From Gloeopeniophorella convolvens (Eukaryota; Basidiomycota; Agaricomycetes; Russulales): DNA of 64,000 nucleotides. Location: NCBI GenBank assembly GCA_022496205.1, contig WTXD01000003.1, positions 1,229,111 through 1,293,110 on the forward strand, given 5' to 3'. The translations under genes were made by a program, and so were the position numbers. The notes under the pieces are model-generated. The model made no database searches and had not been told where the DNA came from. It saw nothing but the letters and a program-made list of their open reading frames with translations. Shown piece after piece: positions 22,301-32,121 of this stretch (the first letter of the stretch is position 1; every line of letters begins with the position of its first letter).

Positions 22301-22600
22301 CACGCAAGAATCTAAGCTTATCTGGCTGTCTTTTGTTTGCAGACCCAACAGTTGCAGATGCAGCCGATGTCGCGCCCTGACGTCAATCCTGGTGCAACAG
22401 AGACCCAGCAGATGCGCATCACCGCGCCTGTTGGCGTGAGTCCTTCTCTTTCCGCACACCCTGTACAACTTCTGATGACACCGCCTTTCGGCGTCCAGAG
22501 CAATATTCGACTGCGTCTCCGTATATCATATTCGATGGCTGGGCAGTCCTTCCAGGATCAAGTGGACTTCTCTGGGTTCCCGCCAGGTCTGACGGGGTGA
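19395..22600 (+). CDS. APL4: AP-1 clathrin adaptor complex, gamma-1 adaptin
   Basis: Large subunit of the AP-1 adaptor that sorts cargo at the trans-Golgi and endosomes. About 850 residues over a dozen exons. A tiny first exon MVYHNLK at 19395 joins [10 protein letters not shown] and [20 protein letters not shown], the classic gamma-adaptin start. The trunk of HEAT-like helices includes [60 protein letters not shown] and [21 protein letters not shown] low-complexity Ser/Pro/Thr hinge (about 22000-22100, with [11 protein letters not shown] and [11 protein letters not shown]) precedes the C-terminal ear domain ([20 protein letters not shown] to [17 protein letters not shown]), ending at 22600. 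No frame break was seen. The 780-bp region upstream is shared with the FMN dehydrogenase gene. Confidence 0.94.
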
Positions 22601-23884
22601 TCGGGGATATGTTATCCTCTAGACACTCCTGCTATTTCCCACTGTCCTATGGGTATCCTACATACGTCCTGCAAGATATATCAAAGCCATGTTGTGGGCA
22701 TAACAAAACGCTGCATCGAGTTGTTCGGAACGTTGGAGTAGTGACACTAAGACAGGATCAAGTCATGCGTGTAGCATCCCACACGGTATCTCATATATTA
22801 TGTCGACGTCGTGGGTACATATCCACGCGGGCCGATGCCGCTACGGTGCCATGAGGAGGCGCGGACAGTTGTGATAGCCGCTGCAATGGAGAACTCTGTC
22901 ACCTCGAGCTAACGCATGTTTTACAGGGCTGCGCTATTGCGGTTAGTCCTTTTTGGCAGGCCCGCCCCTTGCGGCCCCATTAACTCTGGGTGTAGAGGGC
23001 CCCAGGGTAGGTCAACACAGGTCATTTTCTACAAGAAGATTCTATAACAAATCCGGAGTACAGCTGAGCACCTTCGTACATTCAAGGCGGAAAAGTAAGA
23101 GCCCGATTGGAACAGAAGCGCGATGAGACATGCTACCTGCGGCGCTACACCCCCAGGCAGTGCACGGCAGTACTAGAAGGCCCAGAAAACAAGGTCATCG
23201 AATGCGCAAAAATCTCAGGCGATCTCCAACAAGAACCTCGCTGCACCTGTGTCTCCGTTTGGCTGAACTTGCACGATGCGCAACCAGCGACCAGCTAAGT
23301 CCCCAAAAGGACTTGGGTTCGCCGCTGGGACCTGGGTAATGGGAGGGGGGGCAATTCACCCCAGCCAGTAGGACCCTGATGAAACCATCCATTGGTGACC
23401 CTGTTCTGAGGTGGGCCATAACTAGCTGTGTTGTGGAGATGAGCTACCTACAAGAGGAAGTCAGCGGAGCGAATGCTGGATGTGGATGGTGTGTACCTGA
23501 TTAACAGAAGGGTAGTTGCCGGAGCCATGACTCGCGCCCAATATGGGGTAGCACCGTGATAGTCAGAGGGCTGGCATTCTGTGATATTTCCAGGACCATG
23601 GTTTGCGAGCGTGGGTACAGCCTAGATTCAATGTCGGCGGACTATCTTTCCAAAGGCCATGGAGACTCACCAACTGAGGTACGATTGAATAGGATTGGTC
23701 GGCTTTATCGTCTGGGATACATAGGTCATTGGCATCCGATGGCATGTAGTAAGACTGCTCATGGGCACTGGGAGGAGAAGTGGGCAACCTCACGCCCCAC
23801 GATGGTGCCCCACCCGGGCCCTCCTGGCTGTAGGACCACTGGCCCTGCTGAGGGTGTGCCTGGGGAGCGACATTCAGACCATCA
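22601..23884. other. Intergenic, no gene recognised
   Basis: Low coding character on both strands. A minus-strand frame at 23563-23928 is partly continuous with the LTR end at 23885 and may be the start of internal retroelement sequence, but no Gag or Pol motif is visible. Confidence 0.45.
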
Positions 23885-24369
23885 TGTTGAAGCGCAGCAG
23901 AGGGTGGAGTGACAACTGAAGGACACAAAGTGACGCTCAGTCAGAGAAGGTCAAAAGACTTATACATTAGTGCAATACCTGAAGGACACAAAGTGACGCT
24001 ATAAGGTAAAGTAAGCATAAGGTAGAAGTGAAAGGAGTGGTAGTGTACTTGCCTCAGTCAGAGAAGGTCAAAAGACTGAGGCTACAAAGGCAAAAGAGGA
24101 GGTCCTTTTATACAAGTAAGGAACGACAATAGCATGTGATAAACAATGCTTAGAAAGCCTAGGAGACCCACATGAAACGGAGTAAGAGTGGGTGCCGGAG
24201 TACAGGGTGGGTCATGGAATGCCCTAGAATAGTCCAGAACATGGAAACGAATGTGGGGCTGAGCACAGCCTTAAGTCTAGAACATTATGTACACAAGATA
24301 AGATAGTCCTTGATCATTAGGTCCATATCTAATCTAATCAGAGCCGCCAGGGCACTGTCCGTCTCAACA
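23885..24369 (-). mobile_element. LTR, same family as the one at 13371-13896
   Basis: On the minus strand it starts TGTTGAGACGGACAG, then TCTGATTAGATTAGATA, carries CTTGTATAAAAGGACC and CCTCAGTCTTTTGACCTTCT, and ends CTGCTGCGCTTCAACA. The same order of blocks occurs at 13371-13896, so the two are homologous but diverged. The flanks (CATCA and CTGAC) show no target duplication. It could be an old solo LTR or the 5' LTR of a truncated element. Confidence 0.75.
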
Positions 24370-24393
24370 CTGACAATATACCCACACCATAGC

Positions 24394-25722
24394 TTATGAC
24401 AATGATACTATACAATGCATACACACACCTACATGCTCTACACAGCGCACATGACTATGCACCCTCAGGCGTGCGGAACCCACCCTTAAGCGCGTCTGCC
24501 GCACCACGCGCAAGCCGGGGCAATGCGCTGTCCACGCCCGGTAACACCCCGAGCGCCGCCGTCTCTGCTGCCATGCGCATACCCACCGTACCGCGGCGCC
24601 CGCACCGTGCTCGCGCACCCAGAAGTGCACATCGCGCCCGCACAGCTCGGGCACGCGCACCACGGTGGCACCCGCAAAGCTCCAAGGTGTGCCCACGTGG
24701 GCGCGGCGTGCGCTGACGACGACGACGGGGACCCAGTGCGCGTCAACGAACGCAGCGCACATGAGCGCGGCGAGCGCGGGCGTGGGGCACACCTTGTGCG
24801 CGGCGCGGCGCAACGTGGTGGCGCCGAGCGCGTAGGAGAGGAGCGTGGGCAGGAGCGTGTGCAGCGCATAGTTGGCTGGGCTGTGCAGTGGTGGGTCTGG
24901 TCGTGCTGGTCGTGGTGGCATGGGGAGGGGCGTGAGCACACCACATGAGCACAATGTGCGTGTCGAAGCACGCGAGGGGGCGTTTGAGCGCAGATGGGGG
25001 GTGTGGGGCGCGCACGTTGTTCTGCGGAAAATCGTGGGAGAGGTCGAGGGCTGGGGATGTCAGGAGAGTGCAGGGAGACGTGGGGGGGAGGGGTGGGTGA
25101 TGCGAGGGCGAGGGCGAGGGAGGAGCGCAGTGAGCGAGCTGTGTGCTGTGTATCAAGTAGCTACGCACCTTACATTGCACCGAAGTCTCATGGCAATGAT
25201 TCGGCGACGGCAGATGGAGGGCGCGGGGAAAGGCAGTGATGGCGGCGGGCAGCAGCGGGAGTGACGGTGATGAGGATGGGGAGCGACGCCAGAGGCCTGC
25301 AATGTGGTAGGAGTCAGCGAGTTCGACGGAAGAAGCACTTACATGGGAACGCGAGCCGTGTTCAACAGCTCGGGGACCGGGTCGGAGAGCGGACGGGAAG
25401 GTTGAAGGAGGGAGGCGGCGAGCTTGTCAGTGAGGACGGCGGTGAACTCGCCGAGGTCAACTTGAGCCCAGAAATGACCAAGTCGAATCGACTTAGGTGC
25501 GTGACAATGTGGGACGTGCGTGTGAACTACCCGGCCGAACCCGGTGTCGTGCAACCTTTGCGGCGCGCGCTGCCTCGTCACTTCACTGTCTTCTCCTCCC
25601 TCCATCTTCCCCCGTTTTCCCTCTCCCGTTTCCTCTTCCCTCTCCCTCCTGCAGTACCTGCAAGCCAAGGTTTGTATAGGATGGAACTGGGCACAGGAGT
25701 GAGTGCTCAGCATGTCCTGCAC
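24394..25722 (-). other. Possible uncharacterised gene or gene remnant
   Basis: Two minus-strand stretches look more protein-like than their surroundings: DLGEFTAVLTDKLAASLLQP followed by SRPLSDPVPELLNTARVP (near 25340-25460), and LLPTLLSYALGATTLRRAAH with AFVDAHWVPVVVVSARRAHV (near 24700-24860). A GTAAGT donor follows ARVP and an exon starting PLASLPILITVTPAAARR could join. I cannot place it in a family or fix its ends, and high GC makes chance frames common here. Confidence 0.25.
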
Positions 25723-26469
25723 GGTTTTGCTGACTTTGCTATTAGTACAACACTTTGCTGGCTTGCTGCTGCCTCGCCTCCCTCCCTCTCTCTTAGCTCT
25801 TAGTCCTCTGGCTGATATAAGGTATGTCTTCTCACTCTTTCATGCACCATTGTTGACTCCATTGAGTAGCAGACTCCTTGGTTCCTGGCTGGATGACATC
25901 AGGGATCCGACGCGCGCATCGCCCCGAGTTTCGGAGGTTCCGCACGGTTCCGGCCATTTGCAAACCGTTCTGGTATTGTCCGTGCTTGCAAGTCGCCTGT
26001 GTTGCAGTGGCGATGGATAACAAGTTGGTTAGAATCCTTTGCGTAGCTTGTGCCAGGTTTCCGCCCTTGTGAAATCCCGAAATATTGTCCGGGATTATAG
26101 CCTGCTTATATGCTGAATCCAATGTGGTTGTGAAATACTTTCAACTCTGCAAAACCTCGCACCAGGTCACAGCTAAACTATAGATAATTATGAGGTGGAC
26201 CTCATTCTGTGGAACATTTTCAAAGTGTCAGAGCTGCATGTAGGGACCTTGCAACATCGACCAACAGCCGATTGAGTTTGTCTCATCATGATAGCTACAC
26301 ACGAGGTCCCACTGTTCACGCACACCACAATCGAGATTGTACTAGTGTATTTTCGACCATCATTGAAGGTATACTAATGTACATTTTTGCTCTAGTAATC
26401 TCAGTGTGTGTTTGTTGCAAAGATGTGCTGCACGAGGGTGCACAGTCCGCAGATGCACACCACGTGTAG

Positions 26470-27800
26470 CATTGAGGCACGGTCGCCGCCATTCGAGGTC
26501 GGGTGGGGAAAGCTGCACATGAAGGAGCGCGGCGGGGCAGTTGGTGGTGCGAAGGTGGGGATGCGGCCACGCTCTGATGAGCACGGTGGCGCTGCGAGAT
26601 GTGCGTTGGCGGCCGAGGTTGCCATGGAAGCTCCGTGCGCGATGCTGATGTTTGACGTGGTGACATGGCCGTGTTCGTCAGCGCGCGGCGGGGTTTCGGC
26701 GCAATGCCCGTCGGTGTACGCATTCGAGGCGGCGGTCGCGGCATGCGCTGGGACGCAGTCGTTGTCCCTTAGGGTTGACTGGGATAGGCCGCACGCATGG
26801 ATGCGCGGCGGTGCAACTGATAGTGCATGGACGGGGCTGTCGCCTCTGTCCGGGTCGATGTGGCCATGGACTTCAGAGTACGGCAGCGTGTTGATGCGTG
26901 CATCAGGCGCGGCCTCAGTCGGAATGGAAGTCGCGCGCGGGTGGGCGCAGCGGCGGAAAAGGCGAAGTCTGCGCGGGACAGGAGCGCGGTCCTCGCTGGT
27001 GGTGATGTGGCCATGCCCGTCGGGCATAGTGGTGATTCGGGGTGGCGCACGTCGGGGCGCGCAAGGCTAGACTCGAGAGCGGGGGCGTTGTACTCAATAA
27101 GGGGGGTGATGCCGTGCTCGTATGAGCGCGGCTGCGAGATGGATGGCCTAGACGTGTAGATGCACGGCGGCGCGGAATTGTTGGCCGGTTTGGTGAGGCC
27201 ACATTCATCAGGATGCGGCGGCGAGGCAAGTGCGAGGGCAGTACTGCCGTCCTCGACCAGGGAAATGGTGTCGCACTCGTTGGAGTGCGACGGCGACTTG
27301 GTGATGCCGTGCACGCGAAGCTGCGACGGCGGCGGGTCTGAGTGCGAGACTGAGACGGACACGTCCTCGATCCCGCAGGCCTTGGTGCCATGCTCTGGCC
27401 AACATAGCGGGGATTCGTGCGCGTTTGAGCGCGGCGGCGGGGACGGCGAGTGCGACACGAGGGTGGGTTCGCCGCGCTCGTCTGGAAGGGATTGCCGCAT
27501 TCTGACGAGCGCGGCGGCGGAGCGAGCGATGACGAGCGGACAGCGCTGTCACCTTCGCCCGGGTTGTTGTGGCCGCGCTCGCTAGAGCACAGCGGTGGTT
27601 CCTTGATGCGCATGAGAGCGCGATTTTTCAGGTCGGAGTTGCCGCGTGCTGCATAACGCAACGGTGGGGACGGCGAGTGAGACACAGGACGGGGTCGCCG
27701 TCCTTGGTCAGGTGAGCACTGCCACACTCTAACGAGCACGGCTGTGGAATGAGAGGGCCGCGCAGGATAGTGAGCGGTGGCGATGTGCTTGAGACGCGGG
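26470..27800. repeat. Degenerate GC-rich tandem repeat
   Basis: A motif close to GAGCGCGGCGG, usually preceded by a CCGTGCTC- or GCCACGCTC-like block, recurs at least twelve times at uneven spacing of about 45-120 bp (for example near 26526, 26579, 27121, 27165, 27425, 27500 and 27585). Long open frames on both strands (up to about 400 residues) follow this repeat and show the same repeated words, such as PPCSSERG on the minus strand. They look like products of the repeat, not real genes. Confidence 0.55.
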
Positions 27801-28640
27801 GGCGGTTGTACCGTCTTCAGCAGTCTCGGCCTTGATGCTACGCTCTGCCGAGTGCAGCGTTGTTGTCGTGGGACGCGGTGGCATACTCGGATCGTGCAGG
27901 AACTGACACGGAGCAGTGCAATCCCACAGTTCGCCGTCACCAGCCTGTGCGCCTGCATGCTGCCCGCAAGACGATTCGTCTTCTGGAGGTGCCGCTGTCC
28001 GACGCCTACAGTACAAGGAGCGGCGGCACGTTGGCGCCCACGCAAGTAGCACTGCGCCCTGCTGTGAGCGTCTCGCCGAGGCTTGAGACGAGCTCTGTGG
28101 CGCATACGATGCCCTGCTCACGGTGGCGACGTCAGCGCCGGACTGCTCATTGTTCGCGGGGCTTGGAGTCCTTGGAAAGAGCCTGCCGGCTCAGCAGTGC
28201 CTGCGCCCCTAAGCTCCATGCACTTGAACGCACCCCGGACACGCCGCGTGCGGGGGCAGGCACAGACGCAGTGGCGAGTGCAGGTGCGGCGGGGGCAAGG
28301 ATGACGACGGCGGTGGCAGCAGAGAGAGGCTAAGGGAGGGAGAGGGTATAGAGGATATCATGGAGGAGTGATAGAGTCGTTGTATTAGGGAAGGGCGACG
28401 CAGCAGGGATAATGACAGCGGCAGCGGTGTGGGAGGAACGGGGAGGTGCATGCTAGGGGTGAGACCCACGAGCGTGTTGTGGCGAGAGCGAGAACGGCAG
28501 GGTATGGCGGGGACTGACGCAGATGGTGAGGGGAGAAGGTGGGGGGCAGCGGGTCGTGCCGGTGTGTCAAGAATAACGAAGTCGATTCTGGATCTCAAGC
28601 GCGTTGATATGAAGGATCTGTTGCTTACATTTCCATTTGT

Positions 28641-28712
28641 GTTCATGGTGCAATGGTAAGTAATTCCTATTGTTTTGAAGTCCGAAGCCTTTGGTTCAAA
28701 TCTCGCCATGTG
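28641..28712 (+). ncRNA. tRNA-like sequence, degenerate
   Basis: GTTCATGGTGCAATGGTAAG resembles the 5' half of a tRNA with an A box, and TTTGGTTCAAATCTCGCC resembles a T arm with a B box, as in glutamine-type tRNAs. A short T-run (CCCCTTTTG) follows. Stems pair poorly and no anticodon loop is convincing, so a pseudogene or SINE head is more likely than a working tRNA. Confidence 0.35.
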
Positions 28713-30497
28713 TCATGCCCCTTTTGTTTTCACTGCTACCATTACGTAGTCTACCCGTCAGAACCCGGCACGGCATGACCTCGCGCAATGCGTGCTGCCA
28801 CGTCGCCGGCATCCCTTTCTCCGATTCTTCCCCCTCGGCGACCGTTCGTCCCTCACTTTCCCTAACGCTCCCTGCCCCCGCGCTACATCCACGAGAGACA
28901 AGACTGACCAGCTTCAGATATGTACTGACTTGACATCACAGCTGCAATCCCCGGCTCGCTACCCCTCACAGAAACACGTGGACCCAAAGGTATTCTCGCT
29001 GCACCACCTAGACCATATTGTGACCACGAACGGCATGCAAAATGTCGATCGCAGCGTCAACTTTAGCACAGTGCTGCACTTCCTCACTGCGTGACCTCCC
29101 TCACACAGTACTCAAGGTGTATGTATAGCCTATACAGTGAAGACTGCACAGTGTCCGCAACGGCATGCCTCCATCATCCTTAGGACTTACATTGCGCACT
29201 TGCGGCCTGGTCTCCTTTTGCCTTGTCACGTCTGTGTGCGATGCACCATGTGCTTGCTCGACATCACGGATGGCAGGGTGTGCTCCCCTTTCCCCTTCCA
29301 CCGCCCCGGCCTGCTGCTGATGCACCCGTGTGCAGCTGTGCACGTCGTACCACATTGTCGACCACCGCGAGCAGCCCATCGTGTACACAACATCGCATTC
29401 AACGTGTCAGCGGAGCGGTGCATGCCGTGCGCCGGGCAAAGAGCAGTGCTAATGTCATGCCATATAGGCCATAATGCAGCTTTAAGGGTGCAGTCGAGGT
29501 GTTCGACCTCGCGCACCCGGTGTGGGCAAGCACCTCGCGAGGACACCGTCATGGAAGAGCAAGGACGAGCTCAAAGGTGCACCGTGTACGCCCGTTCTCT
29601 TGTGCCTGTGCCCGCACTGACGTTGGCTCTGCGCTAGGGATTCTCATGGCGCTCATGTTCTACACAGCATATGGCACTGGTGGCACGGGAAAGGAGTTGT
29701 TTGCGGCGAATGTTGCCCTGTCTAACGATGACACGGGCGCATGGCCTGTTGCGTGGGTAGGTGACGTACGCGCGGGCATGGTGCGGGTGTGCTGTGCACT
29801 GCAGGGCACTCTGCTGTGTTGTGCTGGCCATGGCGGGACGCAGCTTGTGTTCAAGGCCCTGTGCTCGCACCTGTTGTATGTGTTGTTCCGACGGCACGCA
29901 GGAGTGTGCCTCCAGGACCTGCACGGGCAGAACCGGTTTGTGACTTGAGAGGCTTTTGAGCACTGGGGGTCAGTAGACCGCCTGGTGCTGAGTTACGGTT
30001 AGAGTTTGTTTCGAACATACTGAGTAAGTGTAACAAGATGTAGTATCTAGTTGATTGGTATGATTCAATATATATCAATATCTGTCATGGTGATGACTAT
30101 CTGGCTGGCCACCCGGTGTGATGCTTGAAGCTTGAAGCTTGAGCTCAAAGTACTGCTGCTCAGTATACATAAGCCTTAAGGCTCAATCACTGCTTTGTGA
30201 TAGCAGGGGCAGTATGTTCTTACAACACATGTGCTTGAGAAGCATGAGAGAAGTGTAGTTGTCCCCTAGGTATGTTATAATTGGGATGCAATCTGGTCAC
30301 AATCCATCACAACCGCCATAAGAGTGACACGAAAGCGCGGTTATGCCGTGCGAGGCTCAATTCAGGGTTATGTAAGGTTTCGCGGGGTTACAACCGGCTC
30401 TAACCTAACAGCGGCCTATTTCGGCCCATTTCGGCGCTGGGGCGGTCGGCGCAACCCAGGGCAATCCCCGCGCCTTTTTTCTGATGGACTTGTGATT
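28713..30497. other. No gene recognised
   Basis: Frames in this stretch are short and lack protein character. A short tandem AGCTTGA repeat lies at about 30126-30146. Otherwise nothing could be assigned. Confidence 0.4.
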
Positions 30498-30542
30498 GAG
30501 GGTTAGGGTTAGGTCTTTAGGGTGGGTTAGGGTTAGGGTTAG
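30498..30542 (+). repeat. Interstitial telomere-type repeats (TTAGGG)n
   Basis: About seven full or near-full TTAGGG units in 45 bp, in two clusters separated by TCTTTAGGGTGGG. TTAGGG is the usual fungal telomere repeat. The tract is internal in the window. Confidence 0.85.
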
Positions 30543-31065
30543 TATTAGTTACTTTAGTGTAGAATGTTAGTAGTGTATATTGGAATATCAGCTCCTTTCT
30601 CATTGCTTTTATATCATAGTGTGATCACCTTTTGACTAGCTTATTCATGTCTTATTATGTGCCTTATCTTTGAGAGTTCTTTTAAAGATGCTAATAAGAT
30701 GTAGGTCTTATGACTAGTGTGGCAATTTAGATGGATAAGGACAAAATAAGCTCAGTTCCCAATAATAACTTATTAAGATCTTATTTCCTGCTATAAGAGG
30801 GGGAGGTTTTTGTAGAGTGTCCAACGGGGAGGGGGGTAGCACTTTATACACAGGGCTATCTGCTGATCTTTTCAGCACTTCCCCTAGGCTCGCCTCCACC
30901 TTTCGGATGGAAGTTAGGTTGCGTCTGTTTGTCTGGACTATGTACGCACCTGGCCCATTTCGGCTCTGAGCAACCGATACTATCATTATGGGCCGGTGTT
31001 GTTGACTGGGACTCGGGCTGACATGTACAGGGCCTGGGGCTAAGCTAACTTTGCACTGCCATAGT
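30543..31065. other. AT-rich stretch, no gene
   Basis: Base composition drops to AT-rich here (about 30543-30780) with repeated TTAT/AATAAG words, similar in style to 62000-62460. No gene seen. Confidence 0.4.
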
Positions 31066-31540
31066 TATTACCACGCTCATGACACGACGGTCCTTATGTC
31101 CAGTGCCGCCGCCAGTTTTCTCGCCTTCTTGGGAGCGACCGATAGGCTGGCGTTGTGAGCGTTTGGGGCGGTGCAAAGTCTGGCAGCTCAAGCGCTCAGC
31201 CGCAGGACTTGGTAACATAGCCATTAGTACCACACTTATGACACGGTTCTCATGGAGTCTGTTGGCACCAGTTTTCTCGCCCCCTTGGGAGCGACCGATA
31301 GGCTGGCGTTGTGAGCGTTCGGGGCGGTGCAGCATCAGCTCAACCGCAGGACCTGGCAGCATAGTCATTACCACGCTTACGACTAACAGAGGTACATGCT
31401 TGCCATCGTCACCGCCGTGCAAAGAGACTCGGTCACCAGTCTAGCTTACGACGCGGTCCTCATGCCTGTTGCCGCCAGTTTTCTCGCCGGGCCCTTGGGA
31501 GCAACTGATAGGCTGGCGTTCAAGTGAGCGTTCCATGCAC
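31066..31540. repeat. Three-unit tandem repeat
   Basis: The block CCAGTTTTCTCGCC followed by TTGGGAGCGACCGATAGG and CTGGCGTTGTGAGCG occurs at about 31112, 31268 and 31475 (third copy GAGCAACTGATAGG). Units begin with ACCACGCTCATGACAC-like sequence. Spacing is 156 and about 207 bp; the third unit is the most diverged. The sequence appears non-coding. Confidence 0.85.
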
Positions 31541-32121
31541 ACATGCAGTGGGCGTCGCTTGGCCCATTCCAGCGCCGGGGGCAGACCACGAACCCCGTTC
31601 GCATTGGCCCGGAGTGTCGTCGTCACCTTGGCGGTTTCCTCACAGGCTGCGTCGCACATGAGGTTCGTCTACCGTCTGCTCCCAGGCACGCGTCGCCTCA
31701 TTGACGGCGATCGACTTGGTTCGGCGAGTCCTAGTAACAGCTGTCTGGTGCGGCATTGAAAGGGTCGCATCGAGGCGCTCCTCGAGTAAGTACATGCGAG
31801 GCTCCCACATTGAAACTGCACATCTGTTCTTGCTCTTCCACTGCGCCGGAATTTACGGTTTGGAGGTGTGCGTGAGTCAGTCTCTACATGGTAGCTTGTT
31901 CGGCCTTGTGCCAACCAATCGCGCGTCATTTAAAGCCTGGTGAGCAGGATTGGTGGTAGACAAGCTGCAGGGAGACACCTTCGGCGGCGATGGTCCACAA
32001 GAAATTGCCGTGGGAGCGCTCAATGCATTAAATTTATACATACAAAGTTATCGTAGAGTAAAACCGGGGAACACGCGGCGCGGGAAGAAGATAATTAAGG
32101 CTTTGCTGACGACATAGCCCC
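31541..32121. other. No gene recognised
   Basis: The stretch lies between the tandem repeat and the stop of SF3B1. It presumably includes the SF3B1 3' UTR. No credible frame. Confidence 0.4.

Noticed and set aside
24523..24948. Plus-strand Arg/Ala/His-rich frames
   Set aside because: Composition-driven and opposite to somewhat better minus-strand segments, no evidence for a gene.
26915..28105. A 396-codon minus-strand frame and several other 140-240-codon frames on both strands
   Set aside because: They follow the degenerate GC-rich repeat, lack any domain, overlap each other and have no splice-supported partners. Best explained as open by composition.
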